64,000 nucleotides of DNA from Odiellus spinosus. Lineage: Eukaryota > Arthropoda > Arachnida > Opiliones > Phalangiidae. This document shows positions 10,484 through 20,639 of this stretch, piece after piece; within the stretch, counting starts at the first letter, position 1; every line of letters starts with the position of its first letter. The DNA lies in contig OY987239.1 of assembly GCA_963920705.1 (NCBI GenBank), positions 12,139,004 to 12,203,003 of the forward strand, in the 5' to 3' direction. The notes under the pieces were generated by a model that ran no database searches, was not told where the DNA came from, and saw nothing but the letters and a program-made list of their open reading frames with translations. Made by a program: the position numbers and the translations under genes.

Positions 10484-10727
10484 CTAGCATGAACGCGTCT
10501 TTACATTTGCGACAAACTAAATAAATATGAATAATTTTTAAAAGATAAAAGCCGGTATGGTATGTTGCATTTATATTACAATATTAATTTTAAATTTAAA
10601 CTCACGATCGAAATGAAAACATCATACAAAATTTTAGCAGCCTAGATTTGTTACAAAGACAAACAAAATTAAATAGAGGCTGAAAGAGTTGTCCCCGACT
10701 TTTCCAGGTCGTGTACGAACCTGACCT

Positions 10728-11825
10728 ATGACCTATTTAATTCATTTCAGATCACTACTAACAGTATTGTACACTGTGGACAATTCTTCCGCTTTCAAAA
10801 CAACGCAGGAAGGCAATTACACGGGATCTTTTCCACGAGGTGGAGGCAAAAGCGTAGAAGACGTTGATAGAACCGATTTAGAATCGGATTGGACCGAAGT
10901 CGTTGAAGAATTTCGAAGTCGACTAAATCGAACAACGGATACAGCCGTATTGTGGCTGGTGTCACTCTACGCTTTAGTTTTTGCGTTAGGGGTGGCGGGA
11001 AATGGCGTCCTACTAAGACTGGCTTGTTGTAGCAAACCCACAAACGCTCCAGTACAAAAGAAACCACGGACCAACAATAAAGGTATGTCTCACCAGAAGT
11101 ATATGAAACCCTCCTTTGAAGTCTACTACTCTAATGCTCGATATAGGGCTCCTCTCTGTATGGGTAAAATTCCCAATTTTACGAGATCGGAAGGGGTCCT
11201 ACTTCATACCCCCCTGTCTACGGAAAATTGGAAATTCTCTCTCTCCACAAACGACGACGTTTTTTTGACGAACTCCGAGGTTGCTAGAGATATTCGGTGG
11301 ACGAACTCCCGCTCCCAAAATATCTACCGTTAGGAGGCGTACTAATCGCGCTTTTTGAAACTAACCCATACAGAGAGGGGTAGACAAGACCCGGGAGTAA
11401 TAGACTTCAAAGGAGGGTTTCATCGGCTTCTGCTAGTAATATTAAGTTGATTAATTCCATGTTTAACTTTAAGATTAGGTTCTTAAAAGGGTTATTATTA
11501 TTAGAATAACCTCGAGCATAAATTAAAAAAGGGCTTGTATTTCTATTCAATTTGGGCGAAGAATAAAAGGAAATGACAATTTAATTGAAACTTAAGGTTA
11601 ATTTAATTATTTTAAATATATTATAAAAACAAATTCTTCCTCTGTCGGTTGACGCCCTTAGAAATAAATAAACAGATATCCGATTCCGAGCTTGTTAGGG
11701 GGGGGGGGTCAAAATAAACGTCTTTTTCGTGTAATTAACATTAATCTTGGCGCGAGATCGATTTGACAAGGTACAAATCGATTCAGATTGCTTTTCTACT
11801 TTAAACCTCGTTTAAAATTCGGGGG

Positions 11826-11858
<33 letters not shown>

Positions 11859-14800
11859 CTTTTGCAATAATTATATTTTTAATAAAAGAAATCCCGCTGA
11901 GAAACAATTTTGACTTGTAATTATTAGGCAATTACGGAAAAGATGTTAATTAATTTTCGTGTCAAAATCAGTCTTATTAAAGCCTACGTATACTATTATT
12001 ATTTTACAGCCTAATTCCCTATCATTTAAATAGGTATAATCCAAAATATAAAACTTAACATCAAAAAAGGCTTAGCAGGATTCATGGAGATCAGGTAGAT
12101 TTCTTGGCATTGAAGGGTCATCGACCAATAATCAAAGGTCCTTTGTTAAGACAAGATCTCAATAAGACTTCCAATAGCATTAAATTGACCTCTGACCCTT
12201 CAATGAGAAGAAATCAGCTAATCTCCATGAATCCAGCTAAGCCTATTTTGTTGTTTTTAAATTTAATTCTAATTTAATATTTGTTTTGTGGTGGATTATG
12301 CCTATATAAACGATAAGCAATCAAACAATTAATTAAAACTAATAGTTTATTAATTAACTACCTCTCTGAAAGTTAAACAATGCAATTTTTTTCTTTGCCT
12401 TTAAAGATGAAGAAACTCAAACATGGAGACATTTTACTGCAGCGCATTTTCTTAATAGAAATAATAAAGGGACTGCATCACCAAAAAATAATTTTTATAG
12501 TAAGTATGTAACAATATAATTGTTTTTTAACGATCAACCCGAAAATATGACTTAATTTTAATTTGGAGTTCATTAAAACACACTGACAGCCTAACTTTCT
12601 TCATTGCAATTTCTTGCTCTCTATATCTATAGATGTGTCATATTAATAATCTTTGTTCTACTTATTGTGGAACGTGTCTGTAGGCGCACCAAAAAGAAGA
12701 AAAAGGAATAATCCGGTTTTGGTGAATCTATGCGTGGCTGACCTCTTAGTTCTACTAGTTTGTTGCCCAATGGCGGCCTACACTAGCGCCACTAAAGTAT
12801 GGGTTCTAGGCAAAGGAATGTGCAAAGCCTTAGCGTATTTTCAAGGTATAAATATATCCAAAAGCCGATGAAACCCTCCTTTGAAGTCTACTACTCCAAT
12901 GTTCGATATAGCGCTCCTCTCTGTATGGGTAAAATTCCCGATTTTACGAGATCAGAGGGGTCCTACTTCATCCCCCCTGTCTACGGAAAATTGGAAATTC
13001 TCTCTCTCAACAAACGACGACGTTTTTTGGACGAACTCCTAGGCTGCTAGAGATATTCGCTCGACGAACTCCCGCTCCGAAAATATCTACCGTTAGGAGG
13101 CGTACGAATCGCGCCTTTTGAGAATAACCCATACAGAGAGGGGTAGACAAGACCCGGGAGTAATAGACTTCAAAGGAGGGTTTCATCGGCTTCTGATAAA
13201 AGTATACACGTGTTCATTTCCCAACAGGTGTAGCAGTTACATCGGGTACTTTATCACTAACAGCCTTAAGCCTAGATCGGTACCTCTTCACGAGACATCC
13301 GGGAGTTTTTGAGAAAGTTAGACGTCGACGGCTCTCAGCCGGAATGGTTATTGGAGTGTGGACATTGTCTGCCTTACTATCTGCCCCAGTTATACTCGTT
13401 AGAACAACGCAAGTAAGAATAGAATACAAAAATACTATTACACTAATTTCACTAAAGTAATATGATTGGTTAAGTCGAATTTCTATAACATATAATTTAA
13501 AATTCCCCTGCACAGGGGGCCTTCCAGACGCTTCTTGGCATCATTAATAAACAACAGCCTATCAAAATGTACGTTTATTTCATTGCAGGACTTAAGACTT
13601 GGCCCATTTACTTTTGATTTTTGCGTGGAACTATGGCAACATCAAATGGCAAGAAGGGCATTCACGTTAGTCACGTTAACTATCGTGTACGCCTTGCCAT
13701 GTGCCGTCCTTATTGCTTGTCACGCGTCGGTCAGTTGGACTCTAAGACTAGCTACTGGCGCTGCCACACTTGCCACCAAAGACAAGAGCAAAATAACAGC
13801 GCATAAGACTGGTACGTTGGTACAGTATACAAATCTATCCCTCCTCTACTGAATGTGTATATTTATTTTTCGTGGACATCATTGGACCACAAGTTTGTCG
13901 TGGAATCAGTGGTGAAGATAAAACTATAAGTGTCCAGGGTATTTTCTTATTGGACAATTATCAAGTTTTCTTAGGTTCAAAGTTATCGGACGTTTACGTG
14001 TCATTTGGACACACTTATGTAGTATTTGCATATGAATTATTCATTTATAGCCAAGGCTTAACGGAATTTTAAATAAATTCCTAGAAATTTTGCATATTTC
14101 TCTCAAACCAATTAGTTAATTATGTTTTTAAAGCTAACCTTCATTATTTTTGACATAAACATGAATGTTCAATTGTCAAAAGCAAGAAGGATCAGATAAG
14201 GAGAGGAAAAGTGGGAACGGCGCGGCTCCTACTGCGTCGGCCTAAACTCCCGCTCTGGGAGAACGGGGGACAGACGGGGGTAGAGATGCTTCGTGGTAAA
14301 TTGTTGTCACGGGGGTAAAACGAATCATTTATGAGACGCGCTAGCTAGCGACCACGTGACAACAGTTTACCTCAAGAATTTCCTATCCCCCCTTTCCACC
14401 CGAGTGGGAGGTTGGCTCTTCTCTCTCTAACTCAACGCAGCCCCACTTTTCCTCTCCTTATCTGATCCTTCTTGTCAAAAGCAATCCCTAATACCTCAAT
14501 GAAAAACAAATTGATGTCCAACCCTTAATTAAAAGGGTATTTTTGGTCTGATATTGATGGACCAAAATTTAGAATATGCCTACCACTTCATTCATCAAAC
14601 ACACTTTTAGAATCGAAAATGAAATCAATTAAAGATATACTTACAGGTTTGAAGCTCTTGTAGTAATCCAATTTGCACTTAAACGCGATAAAAAAACACG
14701 GCACTACACGCGAACTTTCACTTAACGCGTTCGGGAACCATTATTTGGTACTTTGTGAGGTAATTAAGTGTCAGGTGGTTTCCCTCGACCCTCTCTTATC

Positions 14801-16713
14801 AGGACCGCCAAATATACTTGATCCAGACGTAGGTTGGCCTCTCGCAGCTCCAGTGGCCAAACGTGACCCTTCAGAGACGATCTAGATGACCTCTGTCACT
14901 TAGCACTTCAAAATGGAAAATTTCATGAACATTAAGTTTTCCAGATAATTATTTTTGAAATTATTGTAAATGTTCTAAGCCTAAACCATACTTGGCCCAA
15001 ATTCAATTATATTATTATCTTCCGGAGAGTGTGTTGGAATTTAGGCGGGCCACGTTTCGATCAATTGGTCAAAACCCTTGTAGATCAATTGAGAAAACAA
15101 ACCCCCTTGTGAATCATTTAAAAGCCATTCACTTGGATAATAATTTATTTTTCCCAGGTTCAAGTTACGCGGAAGAAAAACTTTTAAGTAGAAATCGTAT
15201 TCGTCAACGAGCTTTCCGAGTGAAAGACAGGTGCGAGCACTCGTCCGGTTGTTTCTCGTCAGAAAACTCTCACTCCCAAGTATATCCGAACAGCAGTTAC
15301 TGTTCGTCCGGTTCCAACTCGGCCAGGGGTACTCTAACAAATTATAGCGGCGTGGACTCTCCTTCAGCCCCACCCAACAGTCAAGCCGAAACCGCATGCG
15401 GAAGTAGAGCCCACCACAAACGACACGTACACCACGCGAACAGACATTATAGAACCAGAACTGGTGTCGTGGTCAACATGTCATCCGAGGCAGGCGACAC
15501 AGTCTTCTCGGACGGTTCTTGTTGTAGACATAGTTCAACTGGAACTGACGCGACTAGTAATCTTCAGGTAACTTTTTTTCTAAGACCTCCTAGACCTAAA
15601 CACAACTTTATAACCTCATAAAATCGTAAGGCGATGGTCGAGAAATCAATTAACCATTAATTAATTAACGTTCTTAATTAGGGTAACTCCGGTGGCGACT
15701 GGGGATCAAATTCGGGCGGCACTGGATACAAGAACCGTAACTCCTACAAAAACAAGAGAACTATACAAAGAAGTCAACGAGCGAGAAGACACTTGGCCAA
15801 TGTTCTAATGGGGATGACGCTCTGTTTCGTCGCTTGTTGGTTACCTTATAACGCGGCGTCATTTTACGTCGACTTATATCCTAGTCCTTCTTTGGCATCG
15901 ACCCTACCATTCGTACTACTTCTTGGACACGCTCATTCAGCGGTCAATCCATTCGTTTATTGGCTACTCAACGAAAGCGCGAGAAGGAGGCAAACATCAG
16001 CCGCTCCCGAAGAAGTTCTACGATCAAGGTATTGTTATAATTGAACTTGCAAAGCCTACACAAGTGATAAAGTCGCTTTCGCGCGGTGTTTTTCGTAGAA
16101 GTACTTGATTTAAATCAAGTCAAATAGCTTTCGTTAACTATGTGACCAGAAGCCGATGAAACCCTCCTTTGAAGTCTATTACTCCCGGGTCTTGTCTACC
16201 CCTCTCTGTATGGGTTATTCTCAAAAGGCGCGATTCGTACGCCTCCTAACGGTAGATATTTTCGGAGCGGGAGTTCGTCCACCGAATATATCTAGCAGCC
16301 TCGGAGTTCGTCAAAATAACGTCGTCGTTTGTGGAGAGAGAGAATTTCCAATTTTCCGTAGACAGGGGGGTATGAAGTAGGACCCCTCCGATCTCGGAAA
16401 ATTGTGAATTTTACCCATACAGAGAGGAGCGCTATATCGAACATTGGAGTAGTAGACTTCAAAGGAGGGTTTCATCGGCTTCTGATGTGACTAACCAATC
16501 ATATCTATTTTACATGCCAGGTCTTCACTGTTAAGAATGCACACGCCAGTATACAAACTACAAGCGGCTTTGGACGCGTTAACTCGCAAAACTGAGCAGT
16601 CATCCCATCAAATGTCCGTCTGCGATTCGCCATCTACGACAGAAAACGCTTTGGGTGTTTTCCACCCAAGATTTACACCGAACAGACCTTTGCCACCGAA
16701 CATAAGACTTTAA
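10728..16713 (+). CDS. Class A (rhodopsin-like) G-protein-coupled receptor, seven exons
   Basis: Exons are 10728 (or 10751)-11082, 12684-12845, 13228-13412, 13589-13811, 15158-15567, 15682-16028 and 16521-16713. All phases agree and give 624 residues if translation starts at 10728. An AG at 10749-10750 means 10751 could be an internal acceptor with the true start upstream. Hallmarks in order: N-terminal N-glycosylation sites (NSS, NYT); TM1 GVAGNGVLL; TM2 NLCVADLLVLL; ECL1 KVWVLG; the TM3 Cys in GKGMCKALAYFQG; SLDRYLFTRHP (DRY box); TM4 Trp and Pro; the ECL2 Cys in FDFCVELW; TM5 YALPC; TM6 CFVACWLPYN; TM7 HAHSAVNPFVYWLLN (NPxxY). ICL3 is over 170 residues, Ser/Gly-rich, with its own exon. The pattern suits a peptide or orphan receptor at the plasma membrane. 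I cannot name the ligand. Introns hold M1, M3 and M4 insertions. Confidence 0.9.
11094..11432. mobile_element. M1 element copy 5 (GPCR intron 1)
   Basis: Complete termini (CAGAAGTATATGAAACCC left). It begins 11 bp after the exon donor. The flanks GTCTCAC and CTAGTAA do not match, so the duplication is lost or the ends have recombined. Confidence 0.88.
11433..12012. other. GPCR intron 1 interior
   Basis: AT-rich intron sequence with a G-run near 11700 and a ~32-nt A-tract at about 11826-11857. Nothing else recognised. Confidence 0.5.
12013..12335. mobile_element. Degenerate M4-related element (GPCR intron 1)
   Basis: It keeps the M4 layout: CATTTAAATAGG, AGGCTTAGCAGGATTCATGG and the mirrored CCATGAATCCAGCTAAGCC, and a terminal TATAAACGATAAG. 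The outer AGGGAGG termini have decayed. Confidence 0.65.
12859..13195. mobile_element. M1 element copy 6 (GPCR intron 2)
   Basis: Complete M1 whose left end has mutated to CAAAAGCC. It lies 13 bp after the exon 2 donor. The 7-bp flanks no longer match clearly. Confidence 0.88.
13812..14182. other. GPCR intron 4, first part
   Basis: A 66-codon open frame at 13872-14072 lacks any recognisable motif and lies within the intron. No feature assigned. Confidence 0.4.
14183..14474. mobile_element. M3 element copy 2 (GPCR intron 4)
   Basis: Termini CAAGAAGGATCAGATAAGG and the inverse. Flanked by the 7-bp duplication TCAAAAG. Confidence 0.9.
14475..15157. other. GPCR intron 4, second part
   Basis: Nothing firm is seen. 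A more GC-rich stretch at 14690-14890 is open in one frame (70 codons) but has no recognised motif or splice context. TTTAGGCGGGCCACGTTT near 15041 recurs inverted near 9.2 and 58.3 kb as a short dispersed repeat. Confidence 0.4.
16147..16484. mobile_element. M1 element copy 7 (GPCR last intron)
   Basis: Complete M1 with the perfect 7-bp duplication ATGTGAC. It ends 36 bp before the final-exon acceptor. An M9 fragment (16067-16110) lies just upstream. Confidence 0.93.
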
Positions 16714-16827
16714 AAATGAAGAGCTTAATATATATAGTTTTATATTGATCAATTATATTTCGAGATTTTAATTTTAAAGAACATCATCACGTGATGATAA
16801 AATTCAAGAATAACTTGTATCATAAAC

Positions 16828-17068
16828 CATGGGCCATGAAACGATAAATCCAGGACATGACTCTATCGTCTACTAAAAGAAACAGGGTACGTCATCACCG
16901 TACCGTGATGACGCGATTTTTTGGGGTCAAGTTTGTACAGTCAAAGCTATGTCGTTTTGGGAGGAAAGTGACGTCATATGACGTCACACGCTGTACGAAG
17001 GCTGTCTGTTTGGCCGACCCTCAAACAGGAAAGAGTCACGTCCTGAATTTATCGTTTTTTGGCCCACG
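16828..17068. mobile_element. M15 element just after the GPCR
   Basis: A 241-bp element with ~37-bp imperfect inverted termini (CATGGGCCATGAAACGATAA and the inverse ending GGCCCACG), flanked by the exact 7-bp duplication CATAAAC. Its 76-codon open frame is incidental. Confidence 0.85.
16968..16987. promoter_or_regulatory. Perfect 20-bp palindrome with two CRE-type sites
   Basis: GTGACGTCATATGACGTCAC is its own reverse complement and holds two TGACGTCA motifs, the consensus site of CREB/ATF bZIP factors. It lies inside M15. Regulatory use is only inferred. Confidence 0.5.
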
Positions 17069-17360
17069 CATAAACGAGGGACCATGAATGTATTTAACTG
17101 TATAATGATACCTTGAAAAGGTATTTTCTTATGAAATTTTCAATTGTAACCACATATCAGTATTTCCAGAATGTAATTATAATTATTATTTATAATCATT
17201 TCAACTAACTTTGTATGTTGTTTAAAAAAAAACAATGAATTAACTAATAAAGCTACAGCGGAGGGATATTTTAATGTATCTGTTCTACAATTTAGGATGT
17301 TTAGGAAAGCTAGGAGAAGGAATGGTAACGGAAAGGTACTGGGTATTCAGTATGTCTTAG

Positions 17361-17776
17361 CAGAGGTATATAATAACCCCCTTCGGGGGGAAGTATGAAA
17401 GCCCCTATACTACCAATGCTAAAAATCACGAACAACGAGAGCCCGCTGCTGACAATCTAGGCCACTAGCTCGCGCTGGACTTCTCAGTGTCGCTACTCTA
17501 GTAAATGGTCTTTGTATAAACAAGACGGCTCGATTTGCGTTTAGAACTTCCTGTCTCGGGAGTCAAGCTGTCTGTTAAAATGGAGTCGAAGGTTGACTTC
17601 GGCTCGCGAGTTCCGGAAGCGCGTACGGAAAATTTAGTCAGGTTCAAAATGGTGGAACTATTTTTTGGGAGTAAAGCGGTGTGTCGATCCGCCGCGATTT
17701 ACGCCGGGTACTCGTTGTTCGTCGATTTTGCCTACCTTTCATACTTCCCCCCGAAAGGGCTTATTATATACCTCTG
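17361..17776. mobile_element. M2 element copy 1
   Basis: Termini CAGAGGTATATAATAACCCC and the inverse, with a subterminal hairpin (CCCCTTCGGGGGG). Flanked by the 7-bp duplication GTCTTAG. About 416 bp, non-coding. Confidence 0.93.
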
Positions 17777-17920
17777 GTCTTAGCTTCTTTTCTAGCTAAG
17801 TAGACGACGTTGACCATAAAGAAGACAGAAAACTAGGAGTAACAACTCCGTTATTTCCTTCTCCTCGAAGGAAGTAGATAAATTCTAATGAAGAGCAGAT
17901 TTGTAGCTCATCAGTACGTT

Positions 17921-18259
17921 CAGAAGTAGATGAAACCCTCCTTTGAAGTCTACTACTCTAATTTTCGATATAGCGCTCCTCTCTGTATGGGTAAAATTCC
18001 CAATTTTACGAGATCGGAGGGGTCCTACTTCATACCCCCCCTGTCTACGCAAAATTGGAAATTCTCTCTCTCCACAAACGACGACGTTATTTTGACGAAC
18101 TCCGAGGCTGCTAGAGATATTCGCTGTACGAACTCCCGCTCCGAAAATATCTACCGTTAGGAGGCGTACGAATCGCGCTTTTTGAAACTAACCCATACAG
18201 AGAGGGGTAGACGAGACCCGGGAGTAATAGACTTCAATGGAGGGTTTTATCGGCTTCTG
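17921..18259. mobile_element. M1 element copy 8
   Basis: Complete M1 (left end CAGAAGTAGATGAAACCC) with the 7-bp duplication GTACGTT. Confidence 0.93.
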
Positions 18260-18475
18260 GTACGTTGCATAATAAATAAATAATTTTAAATAGATTTTTA
18301 CGTTTCGAAGGGATTAAGATATGCTAGTGTGACAAGCTTATTTCAAATCCATTTTTTCCGTTTAATCCGTCTCTTTACTAACTAAAGCAGTTTTGTTATG
18401 GACTGATTACTTTTTATTTAAATTTGTTATGATATAGCTTAAGAAATCCATACTCTTATTTAACTGTACACTTAA

Positions 18476-18791
18476 AGGCAGGGTGAAAAGGAAAATCAAT
18501 TGTTTTTTTTTTTATTTATTCTTATACTAATTCTAAGAAATTCGCGTAGTTAATCATTCTGTTCTTTAAAATTAATCCCTCCAACCAATCGCGTAACGCC
18601 CTGCCTTTCAGCGAACAAAATACTCGTAGCACGCGCTATTTCGAGCGCGATTATAGGCCGAAGTGATTAACGTGGAGCACGCGACGTAGCCACGAGTATT
18701 TTGTTCCCTGGAAGGCAGGGAGTTACGCGATTGGTTGGAGGGCTACAAATCGATTGAAAATAACCACTTGATTTTCCTCTTCACCCTCACT
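18476..18791. mobile_element. M13 palindromic element (TTAA target)
   Basis: Outer inverted ends (AGGCAGGGTGAAAAGGAAAA and a mirrored CCTCTTCACCCTCACT) flanked by TTAA. Inner arms are CCCTCCAACCAATCGCGTAA and the mirror. Non-coding. Confidence 0.8.
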
Positions 18792-19042
18792 TTAAGAAGT
18801 AATCAAGTGTACGTATAATTACTACTTAGAGAGAAAAAACAGTAAAGGAATCGGTGTCTGGGGGTTTTCAAATATAAACGCCCGGCCACTTTGTCAGCCC
18901 ATAGCGACAAACTTTCAAGGTACCAGTTGAGTACTTCTACTCCAATTTTGGAAAAATTTCGACGGTAATTTGGGTGAAAACGGACAAAAATCAAGACTGC
19001 ATCAAATTAAAGGTGAGGCTTGAATCACGATTTCAAATTTAT
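18792..19042. other. Upstream flank of IR A, paralogous to the flank of IR B
   Basis: CAGCCCATAGCGACAAAC...CAAGGTACCAGTTGAGTA resembles TAGCCCATTTAGCATCAAAC...AAGGTTGCAAGTTGGGTA at about 24.30-24.35 kb. The duplication that made A and B therefore included at least ~2 kb of upstream DNA. Confidence 0.55.
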
Positions 19043-19365
19043 TTATTAAAATTAATGCACTTAACTTTGGCAATTTATTAATTTATTTAAATTAATGAAA
19101 TTAGCCTTGGTTATTTAATTTATTTAAATTAATGCAATTAGCCTTGGTAATTTATTTGTTTATTTAAATTAATTGCAATTAACCCTAGTAATTTAATTAT
19201 TTGTTTATTTATTTATTTAAATTAATTGCAATTAACCCTAGTAATTTAATTATTCGTTTGTTTATTTATTTATTTAAATTAATTGCAATTAACCCTAGTA
19301 ATTTAATTATTCGTTTATTTATTTATTTATTTAAATTAATTGCAATTAACCTTGGTAATGAATAT
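19043..19365. repeat. Short AT-rich tandem array upstream of IR A
   Basis: About six irregular units built on TTTATTTAAATTAATTGCAA plus TTAACCCTAGTAATTTAAT. It sits where IR B has its large 37-bp array and looks like the less-expanded homologue. Confidence 0.7.
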
Positions 19366-19563
19366 TTAAAAGAATGAACCTATAATTTTATTTTCTTTGA
19401 ATAGTAAAAGAATTTTAATAACTTGTTTATAGATAAGCTTGGGAAAAAGCATCCATATTTATCTATTACCAGAAGCCGATAAAACTCTTCATTCATCGAA
19501 GTATATCAATTTCTGAACAAGTCTATGATCCAAATTATTTAACTCCCCTAAGCTATATTCTCC

Positions 19564-20114
19564 CTTGAAGTAGAAAAGTTGTATTCTGGAGTGGAATTGT
19601 GGGGTTCCATCAGGAGCTTCCTAAAATTCCCATCGTGCTTTTCTTGCTCAGACGTCACGAAGTGGAGCCATCTCTTGGTTTTAAAAGTAGTTTAAATTCT
19701 CCTCACGGGGGGGGGGAGAGAATTATTAGAATTATTGCGTCGTCTGAACTTGAGGTCTGAAGCTCAATCAAGGCTCAATGAAATAGAAAAGTAATGGCAC
19801 GATGGCTCTTGCCATAATATTATTTAGTTTAATTTTTATAGGGATTTCAATTAGTATTAATCATGATCATACCTATAGTAGGCTTTCAAAGAGAACTTGT
19901 AAAGGTAATTTAAAGGTTAGTGACGTCAAAACACGTGATCAACAGGCGAGAGAGAGAAAAAACTTCTTAAGTCTAAAACCAGGTGGCAGTTTGAGCTTGC
20001 GTCTGACCAAATCCATAGGCATCTCGGGTAATTCTAGCTTCCATAGACGGGAAAGGCCCCCCATGTTAAAGCTATAGGGTTTTCCACTCCAGAATACAAC
20101 TTTTCTACTTCAAG
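19564..20114. mobile_element. M7 element
   Basis: About 551 bp with ~33-bp inverted termini (CTTGAAGTAGAAAAGTTGTA and the inverse), flanked by the 7-bp duplication ATTCTCC. A 91-codon frame at 19802 has no recognised motif. At 19470 a short CAGAAGCCGATAAAAC resembles an M1 terminus. Confidence 0.85.
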
Positions 20115-20208
20115 ATTCTCCTAGGCATTAATATTCCAAGTCACGCGATCAAGTCCTAATTACTTTCAAAAAAGTAATCCAAATAATATTAATATTAAAG
20201 GAACACAG

Positions 20209-20383
20209 TCAATTTTTAGATGCACGTTTTTGATGCTTAAATTAATTTGAATTTTAGTCAATATAAAATCGGGCCAATCATATTATTTCAGCCTTCAACA
20301 GCGCTGTTAAAGTCTGATATGATTGGTTGGATTTTATATTTACTAAAATTCAAACTTTACCAAACATAAAAAAGTGTCTAAAA
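20209..20383. mobile_element. M6 palindromic element copy
   Basis: Arms run from CAATTTTTAGATGCACG to the mirrored GTGTCTAAAAATTG and meet at CAATCATATTATTTCAGCC and TGATATGATTGG. Confidence 0.7.
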
Positions 20384-20504
20384 ATTGGAAAAAAATTCTG
20401 GAAAATGCTCCAAGTTTCCATTTAATATTCATTATTAAAAAGCCCGAAGCCAGCCAAATTAGATTTCGTCTAATATTCATTTATATTGATTTATATAAAG
20501 AAGA

Positions 20505-20570
20505 AATTCTAAAATTTGGTCTATTTTTGGTCTAATTTAGAACCAATTGTCAAATTTTAAATTTACCCGG
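20505..20570. repeat. Single-copy seed of the 40-bp minisatellite
   Basis: One to one-and-a-half units (GGTCTATTTTTGGTCTAATT, TAGAACCAATTGTC) lie upstream of IR A. The same unit is repeated nearly 30 times upstream of IR B (26.33-27.50 kb). Confidence 0.7.
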
Positions 20571-20639
20571 ATAAGCTGGATTTTAAAATAATAAAATTAA
20601 ATTTTTACTGTCAAGCTAGAGTGACGTCACAGCCCGAAA

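Noticed and set aside
10220-11333. Frames with MKPSFEVYYSN-type starts, here and at many other sites
   Set aside because: They are translations of the M1 terminal repeat and interior, recur in every copy and lack a conserved full-length frame.
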